A stretch of DNA of 64,000 nucleotides from DASSBQ01 sp040981125 (GTDB lineage: Bacteria > Nitrospirota > Nitrospiria > Nitrospirales > Nitrospiraceae): the NCBI GenBank assembly GCA_040981125.1, contig JANRMQ010000002.1, positions 348,926-412,925 of the forward strand, read 5' to 3'. The translations under genes and the position numbers were made by a program. The first letter of the stretch is position 1, and every line of letters starts with the position of its first letter. Shown piece after piece: positions 1-8,678 of the stretch. The notes under the pieces were generated by a model, which did not search any database, was not told the origin of the DNA, and saw nothing but the letters and a program-made list of their open reading frames with translations.

Positions 1-732
1 CTGCCCCACGTGAATGACGATGAAGGCGACGAACGAAACACATACGATGAAGTGAATCGTCCGCGCCGATTGGCGGCCGCCGAAGATCGTCAACAACCAG
101 GGAAAGGCCGTATCGAGTGTCGGCGACATCGCGAGTCCCGTCAACACGATCAGCGGCCCCAGCCCGAAGAGCACTCCGAGGTACGCCAGTTTCTGAAGCA
201 CATTGTACCGCATGACTTCATTACCGGACCGGGGCCGGAGCAGGACATGATTCTTGATCGCGCTGCCGATGCCGCGCAGCTCCCGCGCAGTCGGCATGAG
301 ATCACGAGTGACATGGCGGCTGATGAACGCGTAGGCGGCAAAGAGCAGCCCATTGATGACAAACAGCCAGGCGAAGAAGAGATGCCATTGCCGGCCCATC
401 GCCAACCATCTGCCGCTCGGAATCGTGGCCCATGCCGGAAAGGCCCGCACGGAATGCCCCGAGTATCCCAGCACACCGGTGGTATCAAATTGATGTCCCA
501 GGATCATCGTGACGCCCTTGATCCCTTCATCGGTCTTGACGGCCCGGATGGAAAGAAGCGGGCGGTCGCGATCAGACCGGTCTCCCCAATAGAGCGCCGG
601 ATGGGCATTGAAGATCTGCAAGCCGCTCATGATGAGGATGACCAAGCAGATGACATTGAGCCAGTGTCCCAGCCGCACCGGCAAGGCATGACGGTAGACT
701 TTCTCCGCCTGTCCTTCTGCCGGCGAGGTCAT
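1..732 (-). CDS. Cytochrome b561-type membrane subunit (3' end cut by window edge)
   Basis: The frame is open for 244 codons from an ATG at 732 to the left edge, so the C-terminus is missing. The protein has several hydrophobic spans and an N-terminal RHALPVRLGHWLN stretch with two histidines typical of heme-binding b-type subunits of hydrogenase, formate dehydrogenase or thiosulfate-reductase type. Such subunits pass electrons between quinone and a partner dehydrogenase or molybdoenzyme in the membrane. An AGGAGG motif lies about 10 bases upstream of the start. Its enzyme partner would be beyond the left edge, so the physiological role cannot be read here. Family membership is fairly sure; the specific complex is not. 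Confidence 0.75.
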   Translation of the reverse strand, partial: MTSPAEGQAEKVYRHALPVRLGHWLNVICLVILIMSGLQIFNAHPALYWGDRSDRDRPLLSIRAVKTDEGIKGVTMILGHQFDTTGVLGYSGHSVRAFPAWATIPSGRWLAMGRQWHLFFAWLFVINGLLFAAYAFISRHVTRDLMPTARELRGIGSAIKNHVLLRPRSGNEVMRYNVLQKLAYLGVLFGLGPLIVLTGLAMSPTLDTAFPWLLTIFGGRQSARTIHFIVCVSFVAFIVIHVGQ

Positions 733-845
733 TATCGTCGTTGCCTCCTGCGAGAGTCGTCTGCGGGAACGGTGCAAACGGGACCCTCGTGTTTACGAAG
801 AGATACGAGTCTGGACATGGCAAAGGCAACAGAGCGGCAGCGGGC

Positions 846-1487
846 TCAGCGAGAAACGGCCGGTACAGATGAGCGCGGCCGCAGTTCCTCCAGGTCCTTG
901 TCGAACTCGATCAGCACAAGACGCAGGGCTTGGGTGAGGCCTGCCGCCAGCGCCTCGGGAGAGCGATCGGCGAGCGGCACTTCCTTGCGGTACACCTGCC
1001 GGAACAGCACCTCACTTTCATGGAGCTCGTCCAGCAGATGCAGCTCGATTCCCAGCACGGCCTTCGGGGGAACAGTGCGCCGGAAGTCTCCATACAATTC
1101 CGTCACGGTGCCTTCCAACAGATGGGTCGGCTCGATATGGTCGGTTCCCACCAGCACAAATCGGAACCGGCCGGATTTGGAGAGCCAATTCTGAAGCTGT
1201 TGCGTGACGAGCGCGCCGGGAGCGATGAACCATTCGTCATAAAAATCGCTCTCGTACTGCAAGTCCGCAGTCCGATACACCATCGCCCTCCCGGCGAACA
1301 AAGGGGACACGTGCAGCCTGTTGATTCTCAGCACCATGGCGGCTGTCGGAGCAGGCTCCCGCACCTCGGGCGCGACATCCAGCACGAACGACCGCTTCTC
1401 AGGGTAACTCTTGTCGAGACTCAGGCAACCGGCGAGCAGGAACGTAAGGGGAGCCAGACCCACCCATGCTACCAGCGTCAGCCTCAT
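846..1487 (-). CDS. ABC-type transport auxiliary lipoprotein (PqiC-like)
   Basis: The 213-residue product has a lipoprotein signal with lipobox LAGC near residue 21. The mature part matches the general pattern of the auxiliary lipoprotein of MCE/Mla-type transporters (ABC_trans_aux, PqiC-like), including an YRTADLQYESDFYDEW segment. It would sit in a membrane of the envelope and help connect the MCE protein to its target membrane. It is the last gene of the mlaEFD-like operon, and its start overlaps the stop of the MCE gene by 4 bases, implying translational coupling. The assignment rests on the lipobox, sequence character and operon position. Confidence 0.8.
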   Translation of the reverse strand: MRLTLVAWVGLAPLTFLLAGCLSLDKSYPEKRSFVLDVAPEVREPAPTAAMVLRINRLHVSPLFAGRAMVYRTADLQYESDFYDEWFIAPGALVTQQLQNWLSKSGRFRFVLVGTDHIEPTHLLEGTVTELYGDFRRTVPPKAVLGIELHLLDELHESEVLFRQVYRKEVPLADRSPEALAAGLTQALRLVLIEFDKDLEELRPRSSVPAVSR

Positions 1488-2521
1488 CGCGTCACCGTGC
1501 TCGTCCGTGGCGGCGGCTTGCCGAAGAGGACTTGCGAGGGATACTGCTCGACGGTTTTCGTCAGATACCGGAGTTCCTCGGAGACGGCTTGCAGGTTCTC
1601 CAACACTTCATCGATCGTTTCGCTCTTCGATGCCAGCAGGTTATCAACCCGGCGCAAACTCCTATTCAGACGAACCATGACTTCAGGCAACTGGGCCATG
1701 GCTTCGCGCACATCCTTCCCCGCATGATTCAGATCGGCCACCGTCCGACGGATATCTTGCATAGCCGCGGCTGAGTCCTTCAGCGCCATGCCGAGCTGCG
1801 GGTTATCCAGCATCCGGCGCGCTTCCAGAACCGTTCCGCGCATGTCCGCGACCAATTGTTTCGCCTCGAGGCCCAGATGCTGCCCCTGGATCTCCTGAGC
1901 CACCAGCGTAACCGAGGCCAGCATGGTATCGAGACCTTGGACAATCTTGCCGATATCCACATGATCGAGTTTCCTGACAATGGACCGCAGATCGGCCCCG
2001 AGTTCTGAAATGGCGCTCGGCGCAGAGGGAATGTAGGGGGTCTTCGGCGTCCAGGCAATGCTCATCGGAGGATAGCTCTCAGGCTCTACAAACTCCGACT
2101 CAATGTAGAGGACCCCTGTGATGCCTTGTGACGCCAAACGCACCCGAAGGCCGGCGTCGGCGGCCATCTTCATGCGCGTGTTTGCATCCTCTTCCGGAAC
2201 ATGGATCGCAATGCTGGGGCGAAGCGACATCCGCACGACCACAACTCCCTTGTACGGGAAAAAGCCCGCTTCAGGCTTGGCGGCGATGCCATACTCTTCC
2301 CTGGCCAGCCCGACCGACTCCACCCGTCCGACCGAAACGCCTCGCAACCGCACCGGCGCGCCGACCTCCAGTCCCTGGACCGATTCGTTGAAATAGGTCT
2401 CCACCATCGTCACCTTTTCGAACCACTCGCCGGCTCCCAGGACGATGATGCCGGTGACGACTAAACTCACCGCTCCGATCACGAAGAGCCCGATCTTATA
2501 GTAGTGCGCTTTCTGGCTCAT
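1484..2521 (-). CDS. mlaD: MlaD-like MCE-domain protein
   Basis: An N-terminal membrane anchor (about residues 10-30) is followed by an MCE domain containing GAPVRLRGVSVGRVESV, the usual MCE core. A long helical C-terminal part (about residues 170-330) is typical of MCE proteins that form rings or needles across the periplasm for phospholipid or hydrophobic substrate transport. I chose the ATG at 2521 (MSQKAHYYKIG) because family members start just before the anchor; a longer frame begins upstream but adds a charged, unlikely leader. It lies between the ATPase and the auxiliary lipoprotein genes of the same operon. Confidence 0.87.
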   Translation of the reverse strand: MSQKAHYYKIGLFVIGAVSLVVTGIIVLGAGEWFEKVTMVETYFNESVQGLEVGAPVRLRGVSVGRVESVGLAREEYGIAAKPEAGFFPYKGVVVVRMSLRPSIAIHVPEEDANTRMKMAADAGLRVRLASQGITGVLYIESEFVEPESYPPMSIAWTPKTPYIPSAPSAISELGADLRSIVRKLDHVDIGKIVQGLDTMLASVTLVAQEIQGQHLGLEAKQLVADMRGTVLEARRMLDNPQLGMALKDSAAAMQDIRRTVADLNHAGKDVREAMAQLPEVMVRLNRSLRRVDNLLASKSETIDEVLENLQAVSEELRYLTKTVEQYPSQVLFGKPPPRTSTVTR

Positions 2522-2590
2522 GGATTCATCATTGTCCGTCTTTTGTCCTGCACCGCGCCGCCGGCGCGCGAGGACCAATACTCCGGACCT

Positions 2591-3364
2591 CTACGGCGCC
2601 GCCGGGCTCGCCTCCCGATTGAAGAATCGCCGCACCCATGGGTTCTCGGAACAGTCCCGCAACTCCTGCGGCTTCCCTTCCGCGATGATCCGTTTCGCGC
2701 GCTTGTCCAACATGATGACCCGGTCGGCGATCGTATCGATGCTGGGAAGCTCATGCGTCACCACGACGAACGTGATCTTGAGATTCCTGGCGAGGCTCAA
2801 GATGAGTTGGTCCAGCTCGGCCGATGTGATGGGATCGAGTCCCGCCGACGGCTCGTCCAGAAATACGATCTGGGGATCCAGCGCCATCGCCCGCGCGATC
2901 GCCGCCCGCTTTCTCATGCCGCCGCTGATCTCATCAGGCAGTTTGTACGCCGCCGCCCCCAACCCGACCAGCTGCAGCTTCATGAGCGCGACCCTGATAA
3001 GGGCGTCATCCGGCAAGTCGGTGTACTCCTCCAGCGGCAGCCGGACATTTTCCAGCAACGTCATGGACCCGAACAGAGCTCCTTGCTGATACATCACCCC
3101 GATCTTGGTCAGGATCATCAGCCGCTCCGCGCCTTGCGCCGTCACGATGTCGTGACCTTCGATCAGAATTGATCCATGCGCCGGCCGATACAACCCGATC
3201 ATGTGTTTCAAGAGCGTGCTCTTACCGGAGCCCGACCCGCCGAGGATCGCGAAGACTTCGCCCCGATAGACTTCGAACGAGAGATCGTCCAGCAGGACCG
3301 TGCCGTCGTACGCGGCCGTGACGTGGTTGACCTGGATGATCGGTGTCCGTCCGCCGATCGACAT
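2591..3364 (-). CDS. mlaF: MlaF-like ABC transporter ATPase
   Basis: This 257-residue ABC ATPase has Walker A GGSGSGKST (about residues 42-50), a signature ISGGM replacing LSGGQ, Walker B IVFLDEPSAGLDP and a switch His in VVTHEL. The ISGGM signature followed by RKRAAIARA is characteristic of the Mla/Ttg2A family rather than importers for small solutes. It energises the MlaE permease for lipid movement between the membranes. The gene lies 10 bases after mlaE and 69 bases before the MCE gene, all on the same strand. Confidence 0.92.
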   Translation of the reverse strand: MSIGGRTPIIQVNHVTAAYDGTVLLDDLSFEVYRGEVFAILGGSGSGKSTLLKHMIGLYRPAHGSILIEGHDIVTAQGAERLMILTKIGVMYQQGALFGSMTLLENVRLPLEEYTDLPDDALIRVALMKLQLVGLGAAAYKLPDEISGGMRKRAAIARAMALDPQIVFLDEPSAGLDPITSAELDQLILSLARNLKITFVVVTHELPSIDTIADRVIMLDKRAKRIIAEGKPQELRDCSENPWVRRFFNREASPAAP

Positions 3365-3374
3365 AGCGCCGCCC

Positions 3375-4553
3375 TCAAATGCCGAGCATGTAAAACACGA
3401 CGGCGAACAGGCCGTCCACCACCGTGATCAACACGAGGCCGCTCACCACCGCCCTGGTCGTGGATTCTCCCACCGCGCTCGCCCCGCTTCTCGTCTGCAG
3501 GCCGCGCAAGCAGCCGATCGCCGCCACGACGATCCCGAACACGAAAGATTTCCCGAGGCCGCCGACCAGATCGCCGGCGGTGACGGCGGACTTCACCTGA
3601 ATCACGTACGTCACCAGCGGGAACCCCAACGAAAGCATGACCACCGCGCCGCCGACCAGGCCGAGGAACCCGGCAAAGACGGCAAGCAGCGGCGTCATCG
3701 CCACAGCGGCGATCACCCGAGGCACCACCAAAAATCGGATCGGCTCCAATCCCATCGTCGTGAGGGCATCGAGCTCTTCACTCACTTTCATCGTCCCCAG
3801 CTCGGCGGCAAAGGCGGAACTGGATCGTCCGGCCAGGATGATCGCGGTCAACAGCGGGCCCAATTCACGCAGCATCGAGAGGCCGATCAGATTGGCGACG
3901 TAAATGTCCGCCCCGAATTGCCGCATGGGTATCGCGGATTGAAACGCCATGATGAGCCCCAGAAGAAACCCCAGCAGGGAGATGATCGGTAGGGCGTTGA
4001 CCCCCGCCCGTTCGGCCGTCACGAGCGCATCCTGCCAGCGAACGAGGCGCGGGCGCCGAGCGGCTCGCCCCAACGCCACGGAGAGTTCCCCCACGAACGC
4101 GATCAAGACCACCATGTCCGTCCATAACAGGGCGGCCGCGCGGCCGATCTGCTCCACCGGCGAGACGGCCGGCGCCGCCGGTTCCGGAGTCCGGCCGTCC
4201 GACCGTCCATAGAGGTCGAGCAGCGCCTGATATGCCGGCGCGAGCGATCGGATTTCATAGCTGCTCTGGCGGTCCTCCTGCAGGCGACGAAGCTCCAAGA
4301 GCAAGGCCGCGCCGGTCCCGTCGCAGTACGTTAAACGAGACGCATCGACAATCAGCCGCCGGGGCTTCGCCTGGTGCAGGATGCGGATCGCATCGCGCCA
4401 GGCTTTGCCGGTGGTGCGGGAATCCAGCGCGCCGGTGATGAAAAAAATAAGATCTTCTTCGGGAGAGGGATGCGCGTGAAGAACGCCCTGTGCCGTCTCG
4501 GCAGATCTGTTCCCAAGTTTCTTCATGCGCGCTTCAAGGGTGGTGGGATTCAC
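3375..4553 (-). CDS. mlaE: STAS-MlaE fusion permease of the Mla-type transporter
   Basis: The 392-residue product has two parts. Residues about 30-120 form a STAS domain (LIVDASRLTYCDGTGAALLL), and residues about 150-392 are the MlaE permease with five or so hydrophobic segments, including GLSMLRELGPLLTAIILAGR, a family hallmark. In enterobacteria the STAS protein is the separate MlaB; here it is fused. A GTG at 4553 gives the longest frame; an ATG at 4526 (MKKLGNRS) is an alternative and neither has a strong ribosome site. It is the first gene of the mlaEFD-lipoprotein operon. Confidence 0.9.
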   Translation of the reverse strand: MNPTTLEARMKKLGNRSAETAQGVLHAHPSPEEDLIFFITGALDSRTTGKAWRDAIRILHQAKPRRLIVDASRLTYCDGTGAALLLELRRLQEDRQSSYEIRSLAPAYQALLDLYGRSDGRTPEPAAPAVSPVEQIGRAAALLWTDMVVLIAFVGELSVALGRAARRPRLVRWQDALVTAERAGVNALPIISLLGFLLGLIMAFQSAIPMRQFGADIYVANLIGLSMLRELGPLLTAIILAGRSSSAFAAELGTMKVSEELDALTTMGLEPIRFLVVPRVIAAVAMTPLLAVFAGFLGLVGGAVVMLSLGFPLVTYVIQVKSAVTAGDLVGGLGKSFVFGIVVAAIGCLRGLQTRSGASAVGESTTRAVVSGLVLITVVDGLFAVVFYMLGI

Positions 4554-4756
4554 GGCAACAATCTCTGGAGGTGGCGGCCTTCACCGTCGATCACCTTCTG
4601 CAAGGCATGTCGTCCAGGTTGTACTCGGTCCAGGCCGGCACCTGTTCTGCCATCCCGACCTATCCGTCAATACCGGCTTCCCGCCGGTGTGCGTATCAAC
4701 TCGGAATGGGGAGGAATCGAGGCGGCCAGTCTAGCACCGTCCGCAGCGGCCTTCAA

Positions 4757-4784
4757 TTGCGGACACAACGAGAAGGCGTATAAT
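4757..4784 (+). promoter_or_regulatory. Candidate sigma70-type promoter for the small secreted protein gene
   Basis: TTGCGG at 4757-4762 and a perfect TATAAT at 4779-4784 are separated by 16 bases. The element points at the gene starting at 4874 and lies in the 320-base divergent region between it and the mlaE operon. The rest of that region (4554-4756) shows no gene. Confidence 0.45.
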
Positions 4785-4873
4785 ACACGCGAACTCTGAC
4801 TGAAGAGCGTGGCTTGCGGCGGTTCTCGCTACGTTGATAGGATCGTGTCGATGAGTTTCCCGGCAGATCTCCC

Positions 4874-5134
4874 ATGAGCAAGATCTCCGCATTGTTTCTT
4901 GCTTCGTTCCTGTTTACCGGCAACCCGGCCTATGCGCAAACACCTTGTTCGGAATGTCTGAAGGCGGCTGACGAGGAGTTGAAACGATGCCTGGAGAACG
5001 CGATCAGCGTCGAGGACAAGAATTCGTGCGAGGACAAGCAGGAAGAGCAAGTGAAGACGTGCGAGAAGAGCGAGTGCCCAGTTGAACGAGAGACTCGCGA
5101 GACCGGCGCTGACGCCCCGTCACCCGGCCGATAA
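4874..5134 (+). CDS. Small secreted cysteine-containing protein
   Basis: The 86-residue product begins with a clear signal peptide (MSKISALFLASFLFTGNPAYA, cleavage after AYA). The mature part is short, charged and contains five or more cysteines (CSECLK, RCLEN, SCEDK, TCEKSEC), suggesting disulfides or metal binding in the periplasm. I do not recognise the family. A good promoter-like TATAAT lies 90 bases upstream. The next gene on the same strand starts 79 bases downstream. Confidence 0.6.
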   Translation: MSKISALFLASFLFTGNPAYAQTPCSECLKAADEELKRCLENAISVEDKNSCEDKQEEQVKTCEKSECPVERETRETGADAPSPGR

Positions 5135-5212
5135 AGGCCGCCCTGTTTCAAAGCGCGAGGTGGAGTCGGAGAAACCCTCGCTATCCCCTCACGCATTGGG
5201 GTAGCATACCTC

Positions 5213-5542
5213 ATGATTCTCACGGTGGCGATCCATTCGGAAGGACCGACCAAGCCCCCGACAGGAAGTCCCGTTCGTGTCCAGGTACGGGACACAGGGC
5301 TCGCTGATGCGCCCGCCGTTATCGTGGCGGAAGCGAACGGGGTGGTCCGAACGGGCCAAGGAGATTCTTTGGACACCGTGGATCTGACCCTCGGCGACGT
5401 TCCCCGTCATGCGACCGTCTGGGCTCACGTGGACGTGGACCGAGACGGTCGCGTGAGCAAGGGAGACTATATCAGCACCATGTCTTACCCCGTACCATCC
5501 GGCCTCGAGGTCCGGATGCGCGTCGCCGTCAGGCCGGTATAG
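5213..5542 (+). CDS. YbaY/YscW-like small beta-rich protein
   Basis: The 109-residue product has alternating hydrophobic strands. The segment VRVQVRDTGLADAPAVIVAE resembles the core of the YbaY/YscW-like domain, in which a line of the form 'V.V.D.S.ADAPA..VAE' is usual. No signal peptide is visible, unlike the YbaY lipoproteins. Its 3' end overlaps the convergent ATP-grasp gene by 14 bases. The family match is from memory of the motif only and is tentative. Confidence 0.5.
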   Translation: MILTVAIHSEGPTKPPTGSPVRVQVRDTGLADAPAVIVAEANGVVRTGQGDSLDTVDLTLGDVPRHATVWAHVDVDRDGRVSKGDYISTMSYPVPSGLEVRMRVAVRPV

Positions 5543-6473
5543 CCAACCACCGAGCCAAGGCATCGGAAATCGGCTGGCCCGTCCGCTCCTCGACGAACAA
5601 AAATTCCCCCGCGGTATTCACCTCCAGAAAGACATAGTCCCCGTCCGGCGTCCGCCGCATATCACAGGCTCCATAGACCAGTCCCAGCCGCTGCATGAAC
5701 CGGCGCAGGTTGGACGCAACCTTCTCCGGCAGTTCAACCGCTTGCGTCTTCGCTTGCCCGAGACTCATGCGAAAATCTATCGGGTAATCGGTCTCCTTTG
5801 AAAAAATCGCCGCAGGAAACAGCTGGTCGCCGATGACCGTGATGCGGAGATCGGCGTCCGCCGGAATAAATTCCTGGAAGATCACCGGCGCAAGCCGTAC
5901 CGTGTCCAGCAGCGCCAGATCTTCTTCCCGCACCAAGCGGGTCTCTCTCCAGATGGCATGGGTGCAGGAAAATGTCTTGTAGATCGTGCGGCCCAGTCCC
6001 TGTGACGTGATGAACGCACGGGCTTTGTCGGGAGCCGAGGTGATTAACGTGCGGGGCACCCTGAGACCGGATTCGGCGGCCACTCGAAGTTGCAATGCCT
6101 TCCGGCCGGCCACCTCATCGCGAATCGGATCATTCATCCAGCGGGCTCCAAGTAGCTGCCAGAGTCCGTTGACGGCTTCGTTCCACTCATTGGCGGTAAA
6201 CAAACGAACATCGGGATCCGTCACCGCGGCGATGTTGGCCGCTTGCGGGCGCCGCCACCACACGGTATGCACCTGCATCAGATCAATCGGCGCCTGTCCC
6301 GTGCGCCGGTATTCCAGTTGCGGTTGGCCGTTGGAAAGGTATTCGATGGTGAGCGTGGCTGCATGCGGCAAGTCGGCCAGGTTCAGCAAGAACACTTCCT
6401 GCCCCGCCGCTTCGAGATGCTGGATCACGCGCCGCGCGTGAGGGTCTTCGGGATGTGAAATGACCGCGATCAT
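5529..6473 (-). CDS. MvdD-like ATP-grasp ligase
   Basis: The 314-residue product reads as an ATP-grasp enzyme of the MvdC/MvdD (graspetide macrocyclase) family. Visible marks are VWWRRP (about residue 70), RWMNDPIRDEVAGRKALQL (about 112-130), VPRTLITS, FQEFIPADADLRITVIG (about 203-219), a DFRMS segment and the metal-binding C-terminal stretch YVFLEVNTAGEFLFVEE. Such enzymes activate Asp/Glu side chains and link them to Thr/Ser (ester) or Lys (amide) of a ribosomal peptide. Its start overlaps the stop of the upstream protease gene by 4 bases, so the two are almost surely co-translated. The protease carries a Lys/Asp/Thr repeat tract that could be its substrate; that link is inference. Confidence 0.82.
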   Translation of the reverse strand: MIAVISHPEDPHARRVIQHLEAAGQEVFLLNLADLPHAATLTIEYLSNGQPQLEYRRTGQAPIDLMQVHTVWWRRPQAANIAAVTDPDVRLFTANEWNEAVNGLWQLLGARWMNDPIRDEVAGRKALQLRVAAESGLRVPRTLITSAPDKARAFITSQGLGRTIYKTFSCTHAIWRETRLVREEDLALLDTVRLAPVIFQEFIPADADLRITVIGDQLFPAAIFSKETDYPIDFRMSLGQAKTQAVELPEKVASNLRRFMQRLGLVYGACDMRRTPDGDYVFLEVNTAGEFLFVEERTGQPISDALARWLAIPA

Positions 6474-7777
6474 GGCTGCTGCCCCCCGGCCGTTCCCGAT
6501 GCCTGCTCATGCGCCTGAACTGCCTGACGCAGGAGGGCCGCCGTCTCATTGTATTGCGCCTGCAGCGCCTGTCGTTGCGCATCCATCTGGGCCAGTTGCT
6601 CGGCCAGCATCTGGAGTTGCCCGTCGAGCTCGGTCAAGGTGGATTCCATCCCGGTTTCGTTCGCTCCCGCCGCCGGCGCCTGGTGCGGAGTGACGACGGC
6701 GAACGGCTGTGTCATGCCCGGCTGCAACACAGGCGAAACCGGGTTCACGACCAATTGGCCGGGCGTGATAACTTGCTCGGCCCACGTGCCGGGGCCAGGA
6801 TCCAACGGCGCTTCCTTCCGCGTATCAATCACGATCTCTTTGCGTGTATCAAGGATTACGTCCTTGATGCGTTCTTTAATGGTGTCCTGAATCACATCCT
6901 TCGCGACATCCTTGCGGATGTCCTTCACCACTTCCTTGATCGGTTTCGGGCAGAAGGAATTGGCTGTGGCGACATCCCCGGGGCTTAGGGCGGTTCGCTG
7001 GCCGATCACAGCGCCCGGCGTGGTCGGCGTGATGGTGTCGCTGCCGTCCACCGAAAATGCGTTTCTGGGATAGTGCATGATGGATCCATAATCGTAGGCG
7101 CCGACATCATCGCCGTCCGTGATGTGTTGATTGAAGTTATGCTCCATCCCGGCTTGAATCTTCGCCCACTGGATCGTGACGAATGAGTCGCGGTCTTCGC
7201 GACTCTGCTCGTGCCAGAGTCCCACGACATGTCCGATCTCATGGATGCAGTTCCCCGTCGTGCAACCGGGACCAAGGTTGACAAACTGCTGGCCGCCTTG
7301 GCGCCCCACACTCGAGGAGCAACCCCCCGATGGGCGGAACGTGACATAATCGGCTTCCGTGGTTCGAACAACAAAACGAAAACGCGTGCGATCCTGCCAG
7401 TGCGCGATGGCGTCCGTCACCCGGGCTTGGTTCGGCAGCGCCGCGTCGATCGTGTACGGGATTCTGCAATTCGGCCATCGGAACTGGCTGCCCGTAATCA
7501 CGACACCCCGCGCCAGCTGCCCCGACATTTCGGCCTGCAATTGCCTCGTGCGTTCCTCCACTTGCTCCTCGGTTCCCAGCACGATGTCGCCTTCGAACAT
7601 CGCCATTCCGTCGATGACGGAGTACTGAACCGCCTTGGCCGCAAAGGTGTTGCCCGAAATGAGCGCGGTGCGTACTCGACCTCCCGAGCGGAATTCTCCG
7701 CCTTCTTGCGCTCCGCTTGGTCTGCGTGCTGAGGAGCCTGTTACGTCCGATCCGGATTGCTTCCGTTTTTCCGCCAT
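6470..7777 (-). CDS. Astacin-type (M12A) metalloprotease with Lys/Asp/Thr repeat tail
   Basis: The 435-residue product contains the full astacin zinc site HEIGHVVGLWHEQSREDRD (residues 179-197) and the Met-turn SIMHY (232-236), so it should be an active zinc endopeptidase. Residues 281-326 form a run of short repeats built on KD, DT and KE pairs, followed by a Gly/Pro-rich linker, a PFAVVTPHQAP element (about 358-368) and a Gln-rich predicted coiled coil (about 376-428). There is no N-terminal signal peptide. GGAAGGAGG lies 8 bases before the ATG. It is coupled to an MvdD-like ATP-grasp gene. The tail may be a graspetide core carried on the protease, or a structural segment; only the protease call is firm. 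Confidence 0.85.
   Translation of the reverse strand: MAEKRKQSGSDVTGSSARRPSGAQEGGEFRSGGRVRTALISGNTFAAKAVQYSVIDGMAMFEGDIVLGTEEQVEERTRQLQAEMSGQLARGVVITGSQFRWPNCRIPYTIDAALPNQARVTDAIAHWQDRTRFRFVVRTTEADYVTFRPSGGCSSSVGRQGGQQFVNLGPGCTTGNCIHEIGHVVGLWHEQSREDRDSFVTIQWAKIQAGMEHNFNQHITDGDDVGAYDYGSIMHYPRNAFSVDGSDTITPTTPGAVIGQRTALSPGDVATANSFCPKPIKEVVKDIRKDVAKDVIQDTIKERIKDVILDTRKEIVIDTRKEAPLDPGPGTWAEQVITPGQLVVNPVSPVLQPGMTQPFAVVTPHQAPAAGANETGMESTLTELDGQLQMLAEQLAQMDAQRQALQAQYNETAALLRQAVQAHEQASGTAGGQQP
6800..6937 (-). repeat. Coding repeats of Lys/Asp/Thr-rich tract in the protease
   Basis: These bases encode residues 281-326 of the astacin-type protein. Units such as KDVAKDVIQDTIKE, KDVILDTRKE and IVIDTRKE recur with a spacing of 4 to 8 residues. 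The composition (Lys and Thr nucleophiles beside Asp/Glu carboxylates) is what an omega-ester/omega-amide forming ATP-grasp enzyme would need. Confidence 0.6.
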
Positions 7778-8127
7778 GTCTGCATCCTCCTTCCGTCATG
7801 AGGTAAAGACCGATTGTGATAATGGCGGCCATCGGCAACATAGAGCCGGGCGTCCGCTCTCGCGCCAAGCCGACATGCCGCTAGTGTGTTCCTGGGCGTG
7901 TCGCTGTACTCAGCAACATTCAGGCCATTTGTTCGACGAGGTCTACGAAGTCTCCGAAGTGCTTGCCAGGCGGGAGATATCAGCCAGTACCACGCATCAC
8001 AAACCGGCGAAAGGATCGCCCTAACAGTATCTCAAGAGATACACATCTCTTCCTGAATAGATACACCAGGCCGGCAACGCTCGTCGGGTATCGCGACAAT
8101 TCGCATGGAGAAGAACGTAAGGAGACG
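7778..8127 (-). other. Intergenic region with an operator-like palindrome
   Basis: No convincing gene lies in these 350 bases. At 8027-8042 there is the inverted repeat GTATCTC-AA-GAGATAC, followed by an overlapping GAGAT-ACAC-ATCTC at 8036-8049 and a further AGATACACC half-site. The position, upstream of the protease/ATP-grasp pair, would suit a regulator binding site. Confidence 0.4.
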
Positions 8128-8595
8128 CTACGAAGCGATGCGCCGCTTCATTCGTGCTTCGTCCAGCACGGTGGAGACAAACTGTTCAATACCAGGGGCG
8201 GAGGAACTCCGCGGCCCCGCCACATTCAGTATCTGAACGGCGTGGGCTTCAAGAAATGTCTTCAGGCCCTCAGGCCATTCTTCGCCGGGGAACACATGCA
8301 GGCAGGGCTTGCCGAGGATCTTAGCGTATTCATACGTAACCAGCGATCCACCGGTCAGATCGTTCGCGAGGGTGACAAGTAAGGTGGCGTCGGCGTCACG
8401 GACATTCCATCTGGTGCGCTGTTGATACCTGCGCTGTGGGGTTTCTTGCAGCACGTACCGTTCAGGAATGGCGCCGTCTTCCGCCCGCCTCCCTTTGGGA
8501 CACCAGCCGCCGTGGGGCACCCCATGTTTAATCGCCCAATCGAGCGCCGCACGATCAGCCCCTGTCTGCCCGCCTGAAATAATTTTGGCGATCAT
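8128..8595 (-). CDS. Circularly permuted YpsA / putative molybdenum carrier family (SLOG) protein
   Basis: The product starts MIAKIISGGQTGADRAALDW, the hallmark of the putative molybdenum carrier (cpYpsA) branch of the SLOG Rossmann-like nucleotide-binding superfamily. It continues with a GGWCPKGRRAEDG motif and DATLLV. About 155 residues is the usual size. These proteins are predicted to bind nucleotide-derived ligands; the biochemical role is not established. I chose the ATG at 8595; an in-frame ATG at 8631 would add 12 residues. It is divergent from the flavoprotein gene at 8679. An orphan molybdate-binding protein gene (modA) lies 2.6 kb away, which may be coincidence. Confidence 0.8.
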   Translation of the reverse strand: MIAKIISGGQTGADRAALDWAIKHGVPHGGWCPKGRRAEDGAIPERYVLQETPQRRYQQRTRWNVRDADATLLVTLANDLTGGSLVTYEYAKILGKPCLHVFPGEEWPEGLKTFLEAHAVQILNVAGPRSSSAPGIEQFVSTVLDEARMKRRIAS

Positions 8596-8678
8596 CGGCC
8601 GGAGATCTTTCTGGAAGACTGTGACAAGCATACAATAATGGGAGTCAGCCGTGCCTTCATTGTCTTATGGGAGTACTC

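Noticed and set aside
10..1194. Long plus-strand open frame at the left edge
   Set aside because: Its product is Arg/Pro/His-rich and lies antisense to the cytochrome b and lipoprotein genes, whose proteins have clear family features.
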